This document shows positions 1 to 13,399 of a stretch of DNA of 64,000 bases, one piece after another. How positions within the stretch are numbered: position 1 is the stretch's first letter; each line of letters starts with the position of its first letter. The notes beneath the pieces were generated by a model, which saw only the letters and a program-made list of their open reading frames with translations, was not told where the DNA came from and searched no databases. The stretch comes from Vigna angularis (lineage: Eukaryota; Streptophyta; Magnoliopsida; Fabales; Fabaceae): assembly GCF_016808095.1 (NCBI RefSeq), contig NC_068972.1:6380001-6444000 (forward strand), read 5' to 3'. A program made the position numbers and the translations under genes.

Positions 1-1577
1 TTAAAATAACATAAAAATAATAACTTATAAAATATAACCTATTATAAATAGTTTGTAAGTTATTTAATTTATTATTATTATTATTATTATTATTTTATAC
101 CTATTATTTTTATAGTTACTTTAAAAATATAATTAAAAATATTAAATATTTATTTTAATTGTTACATTATTTATAACATTTATTCGTTTACTTTTGAAAT
201 AGTTATATGGTTTAAATTAAAAAAGGTAAGTAACTAATATTTTATTAGCTGGAAAAAATATATAATAAAAATTACAATACAAACTTAATGTAATATTAAC
301 TTAAAATAAAAATTGGATTTAATTTATAATTAGTAGTTCAAATAATTTAAATAAAATTACTTGTCACGAAATAAAATATATAAAAACAAAAATCTTTAAA
401 AAGAAATAGAAACACTAAACTTTTTAATAATAAGTAAATTAATATTTAAAATATCTAAAATTACAATTATACAATGATATAATTTTATTTTAAGAAAGTA
501 CTATTTTACTTATACAATAAAAATTATATACTTATATCATTTTTCGTTTATGATCTAGTTTGTAAATTAAATTTATCAAAAACTTTTAATTTAACAAATT
601 AATTTATTGGTTCAAAACTTACAATTTAAAAGTTGTTAGATATTAATTAGTTTATCAACTACATAAATATTACTAGCTACCAAATAACTTTTAAGCTATC
701 TTATATCAAACATTTGTTTTTATATTTATTTGATTTCAACTATGTTTTTATGTAGTATAACAAATATTCTTGAAGTTAATTGATATTAAATTAAAATTTG
801 TAAAAAGTAAATTTATATTTTGGTTGGATAAATAATATAAAGAATATATTTTTTAAAAAAGGATTTGAAATATTTTTATTACCAAATATTGGTTGAATAA
901 TAAATTGAGTTTTTAAAAATTTATTAAAATAATTCTAATGATTAAAGTTAGATAATTTTAAAATTTATTTAAAAAACAAGAAGTTCACTTTGATTAAAAA
1001 CCGGTATATTAGTCAAATTTAATATAGAATTTACCTAATTTTCGTTAACTAATTTTTAACTGCAATTTTATTCCGTAAACACAGTATTTTGTCCATGGCT
1101 TAATACCTGATTTAGTCGCTTGTACATACAAACTTTGGCAGAGAGAAAAAAAGTAAATAAATTTAATTTGTAAAAAAGCTCTGTGTAATTTTTCTAATTT
1201 TTTTTATTTTAATTCGTTTACTCTTTTATTTTTTTCTTCATAAAAGATTCTATAAAAAAGGTTTATAAATAATAATATTAAAAAAATAATAATGACAAAT
1301 CACCTTTTTTATCTTGACTTATATATATATATATATATTTAAATTGTTTAGGTTTATCTCTTACAATAATTTTTACCCTCCTAATTAAAATTTAATTAAT
1401 TTATTAACCATTAAAGGAATTTAGTATCAAAATATAAATCTTTATTCATAAACCTAAAATATATTTTACATGTAATAGATATTTTTATAGAATTTAATTA
1501 TAATAAAATGTATATGAGAAACATTTATTTATAATTATAATTATATTATATTTGTATATTTCTTATATTTATTCGTT
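1..1577. other. AT-rich intergenic DNA, no gene seen
   Basis: Extremely AT-rich sequence with a short (ATT)n run near 71-94 and a short (AT)n run near 1318-1338. No coding exon or RNA gene was recognised on either strand. The last few hundred bases must include the PES promoter. Confidence 0.6.
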
Positions 1578-1586
1578 AAACCCTAA
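1578..1586 (+). promoter_or_regulatory. telo-box (AAACCCTAA) upstream of PES
   Basis: AAACCCTAA lies 74 bases before the PES start codon. In plants the telo-box is typical of promoters of ribosomal-protein and ribosome-biogenesis genes, which fits this gene's role. The motif is seen directly; its function here is inferred. Confidence 0.6.
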
Positions 1587-1659
1587 CTCTTGAGATTGTG
1601 TGCGCGCATTGTTGCTTTGTTCCGTCAGCTCCTCCAACACAACCGCAGCAGCTGCAACA

Positions 1660-2055
1660 ATGGTGAAGCACTACAGACCCCCGGTGAGTAGTGCTTGGCG
1701 GTTTTCGCCTTCTCTCTTTGTTTGCACCTTCATCAAATGCGTTCTTTTCCCTTTTATGTAAATCTTTTCTAGTTTGTTTCCGGTTTAGTAATTTGATTCA
1801 TGACTTGTTTTTGTCTTCTTTTTCGGTGTCTCGACGTAGTGATTGTTGGTTTTGGTAATTTGATTCATGGCTTGTGTTTTTGTCTTCTTTTTCGGTGGTC
1901 TCGATGTAGTGATTGTTGATTGGGTGTGAGTGATTTGTGTAACAAAATAAATTTTTTCTGGTTAAGAGGAACCTTTGTTTCATGGTGTAATATGAGGAAT
2001 TGTATTTCTAGGTAATATAAAGTTTCTGTACAGAATAACTTTCATTCCCTGAAAA

Positions 2056-2130
<75 letters not shown>

Positions 2131-4538
2131 CATTTTTCCATAAGAATAAGAAGGGAAGCATGAACATTTGATATTTTCAGTAGTCAACAATTCATGAAAA
2201 TGTTATTCAAAACCTAACTCAAGGATGTGATATTCCCAAGTTTTCTTCCCCGCGAATCCTTTCAGATACCTTGAAATTAACATCCTTGTTATTATTTTAA
2301 GAGCTTATTGCTGTTGTTTTGTTGCAGGGGAAGAAAAAGGAAGGAAATGCTGCTAAGTTTGTCATTAGGTCACAGGCACTCAAGCAGCTTCAAATCAGTC
2401 TACCCCTTTTCAGGTACTATACAGAAAGGAAAACACGCTCATGTCTATATTAGTTTAAGGTGCTCTTGTTTGATCAACTTTATCCTTTAATGGTTTAGAG
2501 GAGAAGGAGGGTGCCTTTGGGATGAAAATTACACGGCTGAATGATTTATATCTTCTATCGTTACTGATCTGATATCATTGGAATTTGCATCTTTAGGGAC
2601 TGAAACATTTTGCAAAAGAAGATTTGATTAAGACTTTGTTTCTAATACTGGCTTTTTGTGAATTTTAGGAAACTATGTATTTTGAAAGGTGTAACTCCCC
2701 GCGAACCTAAGAAAAAGTTCAAGGGAACTCATCAGACTTATTACCATGTGAAGGATATTTCCTTCCTCCATCACGAGCCTTTGGTTGAAATACATAGAGC
2801 TATAAGAGTGCATGAGAGAAAAATAAAGAAAGCGGAGGCAAAGAAAAACCATGAACGTGCAAACAGGCTTCGGGAGAAAACACCCAAACCCAAGATAGAT
2901 AGGATTATACGACAGAGGTTTGTTTGATTTTGTTAATTTCAATTTGTGTATTGTAACTGGTGATGAATGTCCTACTTAATTAATTTTTGTTTGAATTTTA
3001 GGTACCCGAGGTTTGTGGATGCACTTGGAGAATTGGATGACTGCCTTACAATGGTGCACCTTTTTGCAGCATTACCTGCGACTGAGAGTAAAAAAATAGA
3101 AGTGGAGTGTGTCCATAAATGTCGAAGGTACATACCTGGAATATTGAAAGCATGGGATTAATACGTAATGAGGAAATCAACCTGTGGATTTATTTTTCCT
3201 TTGAAAATAGGCAGTTAAGATACGAGGAGTAGTATTCACTAAAGGCCATTGGTGTTTTCTTGCATTTGATGCTTATAATGTGATGTTTATCTTTTGTGTT
3301 TATTCTCATTGCTTACTGTTTTTACAGATTGGCACATGAATGGCAAGCATTCATATCTCGGACTCATAAGTTAAGAAAGACATTTGTATCTGTGAAAGGC
3401 ATATACTACCAGGTACCGATTTTGGCATTTATTAATGTTCAGTAATCTTAATTGTATGTTATGGATTAATTTTGTTGTTTGTGCAGGCTGAGGTCGAGGG
3501 TCAGATGATAACATGGTTAACTCCTCATTCACTACAACAGGTTGTATCTGATGATGTTGACATCGTTACCATGCTAAACTTTCTGCAATTATACGAGGTT
3601 GGTTATATATTCTTGTTTACTTATTTCTTTTTTCTTCCAAGTTGTCGGCCTTAGTCATCCTGATTAACAGGATTAAAGGTCTGTAGATGTATATTTAATC
3701 ATATAATGTTTAATTTAGATAAGTTCTGGTGTTGTGCCAGTCAGGATCATGCCCTAACCAAAATTTAATTTAGCTATCTGGACATGCTTCTAATCCTTTA
3801 TATTTATCCTTATATTTGGTATACTGGCTTTGATTAATTTCTTAATCTTATATATTGATGCAGCCTCTTCTTAGTTTTGTCAATTTTCGCCTCTATCATT
3901 CCATAAATTTGAAGTATCCGCCAATACTTGATCCTCGGCTGGAAGCTCTGGCTGCAGGTACCATTTTTCTCAACTTAAATGGAATTATGGAAATTACTTG
4001 TATCTGGTAATTACATTTCTCTTCAAATCATGCAGATCTATATGCTCTGTCAAGGTATGTCAGTTCCAATACTGGACTTTCTGTAGTGAATTCTGAAGCT
4101 TCTCAAGTTGAATCAGAGCATTTGGAGACCAAGCAAAGAGAGGCAGAGTCTGGAAATGAAACATCTGAACTAAGACTTGCACAACTTCAGCATCAACTTC
4201 CTTCTAATGAACCTGGTGCACTAATGCACCTTGTTGAGGAAACTGGTGAAGATGACGATGATCTAGATACAAAAGAATGTAAAAATCTCTTTAAAAATGT
4301 GAAATTCTTCCTAAGCAGGGAGGTAAGATCTTTTGATGGTTTTTGCACCACTATTTAAATGTACATTCGGTCAATAGCTGGGAATTTGTGCTCATAGTAC
4401 TACTGAATCACATTTAATTTTTTCCCCATAAAAGAAATAGTCCCAAAGAGATAGAAATTAGTGATGGTAATAATTGGGAGCATGTCTTGAGGAGTTAAAT
4501 TAAGCTAATAACACATACATATATATATATACATACAT

Positions 4539-4614
<76 letters not shown>

Positions 4615-7600
4615 ATGTATGTATGTGTGTATGTCTATAACAGATAATCCATTCTCATTTTAAGAACGTAAGAACTATTGATGTGTTTTTGTCTAGAGTT
4701 AGGAATCCATATGATAAAATCATATTGAAGGTTTGTAATAACATGATCATTTAAAAAAGTCTATGCCATTTATTTACCTTTTAATATTTGGTAATCATAA
4801 AAAATCCTATGGTATATATCCATTATTCTCTTTTCTTGCGAAAACCAAGTTTCTCCCTTAAGTAATCCTACACGAACACAAACGCATGCATATATTCACT
4901 TTTGAGTAAAACAGTTGGGGAATAATATTGCCTGATTATGTAGAAGTTTGTCATAAAATGGATATTTTTTTTGTTAGATGCTAGTGATGATGATGGGTAA
5001 ATATCCTATTTAATAGGATAGTAAGGTTGTTGGCTCAAACTGCCTCAATCCTTAAGATTGAAATATTGTTCTCAAGGTCTTTGGTTTGGTTCTTACTGGT
5101 GGACTTCCGGTGGTGGAAAGTTTTATGTTGGTACCCATTGTAAACCCTTGTTAAAGCGTTTCCTGTCTCCTAAACTTACCAAAGGAAAAGTTCTCTTAAA
5201 TTAATGGCTTTACTTTCGCAGGAAACAAAGGAGCTATTTCTCAAATACTTCGGCATATGTTATGATTTAAATTGTGAATTTGTGTGCTGTGTTGCTTCTT
5301 GGACAATTTATATAATATTTCTGCTTATTGTGATATTGTTTAGATTGATCTCATGATCCGTGTATATGCATATAGCACAATACATCTTATTCAACTTTGG
5401 TTCGAGATGGCTTGTTTTTTAACTTTTGGTTTGAGTTTTTGGAAGTTTCCTTGTGGTTGTTTAGTTTTGACGTTGCGTGCATTTTTTTGGTCTAATTATT
5501 CAGGTACCAAGGGAATCATTGCTTTTTGTTATTCCTGCTTTTGGGGGCATAGTTTCTTGGGAGGGAGAAGGGGCACCCTTTGGGGAATCCGATCAGAGTA
5601 TCACTCATCAGGTTTGGGATTAAGCATGATATCTTTAGGTGTCCGTTTATTTTATATTTCTTGCCTTCCTCTTTTTAGGTTTGCTAAGCTACTACTTTCA
5701 TATGTTTAGATTGTTGACAGGGAAGCACAAGGACATAGGTTCCTCTCAAGAGATTACGTTCAACCACAGTGGGTATTTGACTGTGTGAATGCACGGATGA
5801 TTTTGCCAACTGATAATTATTTGGTGGGAAGGTAATTTCTTCTAATCCATATTTGTTTCTTATAAAACTATTATTACCCATCAGAAAACTAGTTTATGTG
5901 TCTTTATGCTTCAGTAATAGAAGTTGCATAATCTATGCATCGTATTGTTTTTGGGTCCATTGTAGAACCCTTATTGGTTTGTAGTAGTGGTCTTGGTAGA
6001 AATGTGCTATTTTATCAGTTTCCGTAAATTAAGTTTGTCTGCAAGGGCTCATGATATCTTTCTGCGGAATGTCTATCTATAAGGCATTCATTTATTAATT
6101 TTGTCTGATGAATTTGATACTAATTAAAATGTTTATTATCTAAATTTGAAAAAGATAGAAACCACATAGGCATCTTTCTAATGTGCAGGCACACTCCCTA
6201 TGTTCTGCCATAAACCTCGTGCTTCATGCAAATTTTAGTGTTTTACCCTTTAGATAGATGAGTCCCAACATAATTAGGATTGAATAGTTACATTGAAGTT
6301 TCAAAATTACTCTTCTGCTAGAAGAAATTATGGGTAGGATTGCAATTTAGCCTTTATTTATTAGGAATATAATGAAAAATGAATTTACTAGCTTGTTGGA
6401 GTGTCTATCTGCTAGTATTATGTTTATTATTTGACTTATATTTTGCTAAAGTAGAAAATTATACTGTCGAAGATCTCATGTTTAGAGACCAGAGTTGTCC
6501 TTTGATGCATATTTCTCAGGATGATAACTCTCTGACTGATGTTCTTCCTGGGTGGGTGTCTACAAATCAGATATGGGATCATTTTAGCCAGAATTGTCCG
6601 ATCAAGCTTTGATCTATCATGTTAATTCTTATTTGATGTGATGTCGGAACTTGGATAAATAATTTATTGTATTCAATGAAAGAGTGAGTTGTATTAAAAC
6701 GGTAGGGCTGTTTTTTGTAGTTTTGTAAAACTAATTTTCATTTGATATATGAGCCCAAATTAATTAGTAATGAAGCCGCAAGACCATATCTGCTGGGTTT
6801 ATGCAAAATATAAAATTAGTTCCACACATTAACCAAACGGAACAGTTTAGAAAATTTCACACACTTCTACAAACGTGTGTTAAATTTAAAGAAAACTATA
6901 TGTATGCTAAAGAAAGCCTATTTTGTTTTTTTAACATTCATGGCTAATCTGTTTCTTTTGTTTAACAGGATTCCTCCACCACACTTGTCACCTTTTATTA
7001 ATTATGATGAAGAAGGAGCATACATTCCAGATTATGCAAAAACCATTAAAAACTTGCAAGCTGCTGCCAGAAAGGAAGTCCTTCCACTTCCGGGTGTTGG
7101 GAATGAAGATCTGGAAGATCCTCAAAATCTTCTTGTTGAAGGTATTATTGGCCGAGCGGAGGCCAACGAAGCAGCTCAAAGAAAGCAAAAGGTATGCATG
7201 TTCTGCGAAAAAAAAAGGTTGCATGGTATCATAACAATGGCATGAGTGGAGGTGGTCCTTTTTAGTTTACTGACACTGAAGTATTTCAAATTTGAATGAA
7301 TGCAATGCAGATGATGATTCTGGAGCAGCAATACCACGATGATTTGAAAAAAGAACTTAAAGGTGTTACATACACTTCAGCAGGTTCTAAAGAAACTTCT
7401 GGAGCGGTGCAGACTGGAGAATCAGCTACCAATGTTGAAGAAAATCCTGGTGATGACATGGGTAAAATTATGATGTCCCGTAAAAAGAGGAAGCTCTTGG
7501 AAGCCATGCAGGTGATTTTCTTTTTCCCTCATACATGTGAAATTTATTTTTGTTCTTATTTGCAACTATAATAATATTACTGTCTTATGTAACGTCCTGA

Positions 7601-7788
7601 TTGCAAAGTGACATACATATTGTGTTTAAAAACTTAATCTGTAAACTTGGAAGGTCTGTCTTTTCAGTTATGTTTTCTCACCCTTTTTTTTTATGAAAAA
7701 TGTCATTCAGATATCTAATAAACGCAAGCAAGCTCAGATCGATCTCATTAAACACCGGAAAAAGAAAATAGATGAAGCTCAGAGTTAA
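1660..7788 (+). CDS. PES: Pescadillo homolog (ribosome biogenesis, BRCT protein)
   Basis: Complete gene with 13 exons: 1660-1683, 2328-2413, 2669-2917, 3002-3127, 3328-3412, 3487-3597, 3864-3957, 4036-4322, 5504-5611, 5710-5831, 6969-7191, 7311-7511, 7711-7788. The joined frame is 1794 bases, 597 residues, close to the usual family size. It starts [14 protein letters not shown] and all introns are GT-AG with consistent phases. The Pescadillo N-terminal domain spans roughly residues 8-280, with KGIYYQAEVEGQ and ITWLTPH near the start of the sixth exon. A BRCT domain covers about 340-433 ([26 protein letters not shown]), followed by PPPHLSPF. The tail is basic and helical with KKRKLLE and RKKKI, probably nucleolar targeting. 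By family knowledge PES works with BOP1 and WDR12 in the nucleolus for 27S pre-rRNA processing and 60S assembly. The long introns hold microsatellites and a tandem duplication. Confidence 0.96.
1788..1922. repeat. 67-bp tandem duplication in PES intron 1
   Basis: Two near-identical copies start with GTAATTTGATTCATG at 1788 and 1855. Both continue through TTGTCTTCTTTTTCGGTG and GTAGTGATTGTTG. A few substitutions and small indels separate them. Confidence 0.8.
2057..2129. repeat. (AT)n microsatellite with short (AC)n end
   Basis: About 65 bases of AT dinucleotides run into a short ACACAC tract inside PES intron 1. Confidence 0.95.
4512..4638. repeat. palindromic compound microsatellite in PES intron 8
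   Basis: The order is ACATAC-type repeats, (AC)n, a long (AT)n core, (GT)n, then GTATGT-type repeats. The left half is close to the reverse complement of the right half, so the tract could fold into one long hairpin. Confidence 0.9.
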
Positions 7789-9260
7789 AGGGGTTGAAGA
7801 GATGCTACATTCTCTTCATTATGTGTTATAGCTTCCGCTGGTTTACAAGGGTAGCTCATTTTTGTTTGCAGTATATGTAGTTGAATTCATTCTAGTCTCG
7901 TATGTTTTTGTAACTGATATCTCGGTTTTTGTAACTTAGATTATTAACAAGGTTAAGTCACCGGGACTATTTATAAAGTCTTTTAAATTGTCAAAAAGTC
8001 TTTTAACTTGAACATCAATCAAGATGTTAATTAAAAGATTTAAAATTTACATTTCTTAAATAAAGTTTGCTTTGGATTATGGCTATTGTGCGTGGTTCCA
8101 AGTGTTGGGGCAATAAAAGAGGTTTCAAATGTTAGAATTAATATAATAGATTGAAAAACCTCTTTTAAAATGTGAAGATGATATAGACAATAAAACGTAG
8201 AAGTTAGATGCAGATAGGAATAAAACAATGAAAAATGTCGCAAATTTTTCGTTCGAAGAACCTGAAAGTCACCCCAACAACAGTAAACTAAAAACCAAAT
8301 GGAGAACATTTTTGTGAATTATGCTGGTAGTCTACACACTTTTGTCTAAATAGCTATTTAATATCAACTGTCTTGGTGAAAAATATTATTTTTTAATATT
8401 ATTTATGAAGATCCATACCAACTTTAAGAAAACATAGGAGAAGTGAATTTCTACTTCTACATCAAAATTGGTTTCCAATCCAAACTCTACTCGTTTTTTA
8501 GTGTCTCATCATTTCCCAAAAACATTTTGATACATGAAATGTCCAAACCAAACATCATTTCTCCACACATACTGTAGCATCCATTTCAAGTGAGAGGACT
8601 TAGTTTCCACGGTTGAGTTGAAACTGCCCAAAATATGAGTTAATTGGTTATAACACTTAAAATGAGAGTGGCTTTTCATTTTGTGCCACATGAACATAAA
8701 TCCTAAATTTAAAATATTTTAAATTCTAATAAATAATATAAAACTCTTAAGTGAAATTAAGTTCTACGCGTAATGTTTGTCCTCGATTAGGTTTTGTTAT
8801 ATAAATGTGGACAAATGATTTCATGTACCAACAATTTTTATTCGGGGGCTGAGACAAAATGTTGGCACATATTCTCGTAGTCACCTAAACAGCTAGTTAT
8901 CACGGGTATATATACTGTTTACTACTATGTTAATATTCTATTATTGACTATAATTGATGTAACATAGCCACATGTTTAGTTTAGTATTTGAAGTTTCAAT
9001 GCTTATTTCAGATGTAAATACATAAAAATAACTTAACTTGGAAATAGATTAACTATATTTAACTTAATTTGACGAGAATTCATGCATATTAACTTTTCTT
9101 ATTAAAATAGCTAGAACATTACATTTTCTTCTATGGAGTTATTTTCTTGATGAATTTAAGAATGGAGTTTTTAGTGCCTATGGTCCTAAAGATTATAACT
9201 TTTGTGTGGATAAATTTAACCACAGTTCAGACTTGCATTTTAGGTTGTTGTTTGTTTGTA

Positions 9261-9314
<54 letters not shown>

Positions 9315-10613
9315 TGAGAGAGAGAGAAGACGAAATTTTTCAATCCCTTTTAACAATAATCTAATGCGTGTCAAACATTTTAACAATAGTTTCTATAATG
9401 TAAGCAATCAAATAATTAACTGCAAATTCATCTATTGCATTGTTTTTTAGCCTATTTTTATGTAACTTTTATTTTCTTTTACAAATAATTAATTAATATT
9501 GAAATATTAAAAAAATAAGTATAAACATGAGTACAATATATCCGTTACTCAATATAGATGAAAATAAATAAATAAAATTATACCCATTAAATATAAAGAT
9601 ATGAATGATTTTTACTATTCATGTATAGGAATAGGTCAATACTAAAATGAATTAAATAAAGGTTGAAAAGATAAATAAAATTCTTTACTTTTTCATTAAT
9701 CCTTAATAGCTCAGAATTTATTGACATATTTCTTAATTAAAAAAAAACTACAGTAAGACATCTCATATCATAAAAGAAGTCATAAGATTCATAAGAGCTT
9801 TGTGAACAAAGAATGTACAATGAATTATAGTGTGAACAAATAGTATTTTGACAACCCTACAAAATTTATCAGTTCAATAAAATTTATATATTTTGTGAAA
9901 ACTTTCATGATTAACTTTAAACAATGAATGCTTGAAATGTGATTGCGTCTTAATTTGTATAAACCAGTTTACTTAAAATATAATCAATACTTTAATATAT
10001 AATTTATTTTTAAAACATAAAAAGAAATTGTAAAAGAAAACACGATAAGTTTAAGTTTTCGTTGTTTTTTCTTTCAAACTTAGTAAAATTTGGCAGAAAG
10101 AAAATTAGGTTCAAAATATATAAATCCATTTCCTTTAAATTCTGGTTTACTTTGTCGTTTATGAAGAGATAGTTAGAGACGTAACGATTATTCCGATTAT
10201 ACTATTGTAGTTTAAATGAACAAATCGCTTAAATATATGAATTTAAAGTTTTTAATAAAAAATTGTCTACTTATATGAGTGACCCATAAATATTTTCTGA
10301 GTGCTGGTGTGGTTTAGGGGAAATGCTGAACACATGGTTCAGTAATTGGATTTGTATACATGCTTTACTTAAAAGAAAGTAGATTTTAAAAATGTTATAG
10401 TTTGTTTAATTGATTATTTTTTCAGTGAATGTGACAGTTTGCGATTAAGAGCATTTAGCAAATAACCCATCGAATCAATCCATCACCCTATTAAGAGAAA
10501 GGCCAAACGAAACAGAAGAAATATGAAAGCAAATTTGGAAGGAAGGTGGAAGTTGGCCATAAGCTAATACAATGAAAAGTTTATTGGGAAAGTTGGTGTT
10601 TGGGCTCCACAGC
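7789..10613. other. intergenic region between PES and AAE3 3' ends
   Basis: The two flanking genes converge here, so both 3' UTRs must lie in it. The rest is AT-rich, with an (AT)n microsatellite near 9264-9310 followed by a short (GA)n. The longer open frames have no recognisable domain and I take them as chance. Confidence 0.5.
9264..9310. repeat. (AT)n microsatellite
   Basis: Pure AT dinucleotide run of about 46 bases, followed closely by a short GA run. Confidence 0.95.
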
Positions 10614-13268
10614 TCAAGTTTGAGAAATGAAGTGTTGTGCTACAAGACGTCTCAGAATCTTGCCAGTGGCGGTCTTGGGTAAAGAATCAGTGATGAATAC
10701 CTTTTTAGGGACTTTGAAGCTTGCAAGATTCTTCTTGCTAAATCTCTGCACCTCTGCCTCATCTATCTTTGATCCTTCTTTTCGGATTATCGCACACTTT
10801 ATCTGTTCAAATGTTACATCCACTATATATATAAGTCTTCCACTTAGCTTTCAGACAGCAGTTACGCTAATGCTACTGCATCATGTCCCTTATCTTCTAT
10901 CAACTTAGTTTTGAGTGACACCAGAAGAAAATAAAAATGAATACAAGTTCTATAAATTCAAATTAACCAAGGAGCTTAATGTTGATAAGAAAAATTGGAT
11001 TCTGTTTTTTTTTCTTGTCTCTTATAAATATTTATTTAAATCCATCTTTAATACGAATGCTCATCACTTTGTGACTCTTTGTTCGTAAGGTGTATTTTGT
11101 GAATGAAGTGCCAGCTTTTTTCGGTAGATCCAGCTGGATTTATGCTTATTAATACCAATCTTTGATTAAAAAAAAAGAGAGGGAGAAACAAGAAAAACTG
11201 AAAGGGATAAAGGGAACAAAAAAATAAACAGTTTAGGTATATCAACTTTGGTTTAGTTTAAAATATATCATAACCTCATTAAAACAAAAATACTCTTTTT
11301 ATAAAAGTTTTTTCTTTCTATCTTTCTAAAAACACATACCTCTTCGCCATATTTATCATCTGGAACTCCGAATGCAACTGCTTGGGCGATTTCTGGATGA
11401 GATAGAAGGACAGCATCCACCTCTATTGGTGATATTTTCTCCCCTTCAAAACAAATCATTTCCATGTAAAAAATGCATAAAACTCTAATATTACTCATAC
11501 ATTTCCATATTCATTTGTTGTATTTAACTTATGCTCCAATTTTATTTATTACCTGACAAATTACACTTAAATACGAAACCCACGGAGTAATGCCACGAGG
11601 AAATATTCCACGGCCACTCCGAAAGTTGTTGCCTTATGACTCATAAACATTAATTTGCAACCCTTTTACGTTCCAATACAAATTAAACACCACAAATGTA
11701 TTCTTTCTTTTTCAAAAAAACATCAAATATCATATCGATCTTTCTTATGACCATGTAACTTTTTTAATCTCACCATCATCATATAAACTTGTAATTTTTG
11801 GGTTAAAATTTCAAACCCTCATTGCAAGTATGTAATGCTGTTTAAGATGCATAAATGTGTGGGTGGCTTGATAAGTGAGCAGTTGATAAAAGTATAAATA
11901 TATACCTCCACGGTTAATAAGCTCCTTGATCCGACCCACCAGATGCAAATACCCATCCGAATCAAAAAACCCGATATCACCAGTGTGGAACCACCCGTAT
12001 TCAAAGGCAGAAATATTCGCATCAGGGTTATTTTTATACCCTTTGGTAACATTGGGTCCCCTAATACAAACCTCACCGTTCACATCATTCTTTAGAATCT
12101 CACCCTTCTCGCCTAATATTGCCATTTCCTGGCCCACGGGCTTTCCAACGGACCCGGCCCGATGAGGCCCATCTTCGGGTAATGGATTCGTCGACATTAA
12201 ATGCGACGCTTCCGTCATAGCATAAGCCTCCAAAACCGGTGCCTCAAACGCCTCCTCCAACCGCTCCAATATAACCGGTGCAAGCGAGGCACTACAGCTC
12301 CGAATAAACCGGAGCTTCGGGTAAACCGGTTCCGGGGTTTTCAAATGACGCTCCAACAATATTTGGTGTACCGTAGGAACCGCGGTGTACCACGTGGCGT
12401 TGTACGTCAACATGTCGCTCCAAAACGAGGAGGCGGAGAACCTCCCCGCCGCCGGGAGCGTCACGGAGGCTCCGGCGGCTAGTGAACTCAGCAACGCGGC
12501 GATTAACCCGTGGACGTGGAACAATGGGAGAACGATGACGGTCGAGTCAGACTCAGTGAGTTTGTACACGGACTTGATGTTCTCCACCGACGAGGCCAAG
12601 TTGTTCTGCGTCAACGGCACGCCCTTGGGGCGGCTCGTGGTGCCGGAAGTGTGGAGGAACAATGCCACGTCGGCCTCGTCGTTAACGAGTTCGGAAATCG
12701 AGGCGGTCGATGACTCGGTGTAACTCAGAGAGAGACTGAGCTCTTCGGCTTCTGCTTCGTCGAGTGAGGCTGTTGATACCGGAATGCTAAGCTTGGAAGC
12801 CGCGGCTTGAGCCGGCTCGTTCCCTTCTTTTGATGTTATTAACAGCTTTGACTCCGAGTCGGATAAATAAAACTCGAACTCTTCCGCCGTGTAAGCCGCG
12901 TTCAACGGCGCCGCCGTGGCTCGCGCTCGAATAACGGCCAGAAACGTTATAATGAACTGAAAATATTAAAAAAGGATATCGAAATAATAATAGTAAATAA
13001 ATGAAAGATCAAATAGTTGTTGTTTTCTTTGTGTTCGCAATGAAACAGTGAGGGAGGAGAGGACCTCGACGGTGTTGGGGAAGGTGAGTGCGATGACATC
13101 GCCGGGTTTGATGCCGGCGGAGAGGAGGCGTACGGCAGCGCGTTCGACAAGGTGGTGGAGGCGGGAGTGTGTGAGTTGGAATTTGCCTGAGACAGAGACG
13201 GCATGGTGGGAAGGGAATATTCCGGCGACGCGGTGGAGCAATCCCGTGAGTGTTGTTGGAGCCTGCAT
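10614..13268 (-). CDS. AAE3: oxalate--CoA ligase (AAE3 type, 4CL-like)
   Basis: Complete minus-strand gene with 4 exons: 13065-13268, 11906-12956, 11340-11443, 10614-10802. Together they are 1548 bases, 515 residues, matching Arabidopsis AAE3 (about 514). Adenylate-forming enzyme motifs are all present: AMP-binding P-loop HTSGTTSRPKG near 170-180, YAMTEASH near 313-320, WFHTGD near 390-395, GRIKELINRGGEKISP near 409, and the C-terminal catalytic lysine in KTATGK near residue 501. By family knowledge it makes oxalyl-CoA from oxalate, ATP and CoA, the first step of CoA-dependent oxalate breakdown, used against oxalate-secreting fungi and in seed quality. The C-terminus (ISQT) is not a PTS1 signal, so a cytosolic location is likely. 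The first intron has an odd donor (GAG|GTCCTC), chosen because it alone gives the conserved NTVE-F join. The second exon is clearly GC-richer than its surroundings. Confidence 0.95.
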
Positions 13269-13325
13269 TGTGGTGTGGTTATGATAGGACAGATAAGCAT
13301 TGGAAATGTGAGAGTGTGATACGTG

Positions 13326-13335
13326 TGTATATAAC
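13326..13335 (-). promoter_or_regulatory. possible TATA box of AAE3
   Basis: On the minus strand TTATATACAC sits about 60 bases before the AAE3 start codon, a fitting position for a TATA box with a short 5' UTR. It is a position-plus-motif call only. Confidence 0.4.
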
Positions 13336-13399
13336 TGATGGTGCCATGTGGTGGGAAGAGGTTACTGTTTCGTAAACATGAAGTGTTCTTATTCCATAC

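Noticed and set aside
2008..2190. Open frames full of repeated Ile-Tyr (also near 46554, 58734)
   Set aside because: They are translations of (AT)n microsatellites, not proteins.
8509..8697. 62-codon minus-strand frame
   Set aside because: No domain recognised; isolated in intergenic DNA.
12201..12723. Plus-strand open frames of 67-112 codons
   Set aside because: They are antisense shadows of the GC-rich second exon of AAE3.
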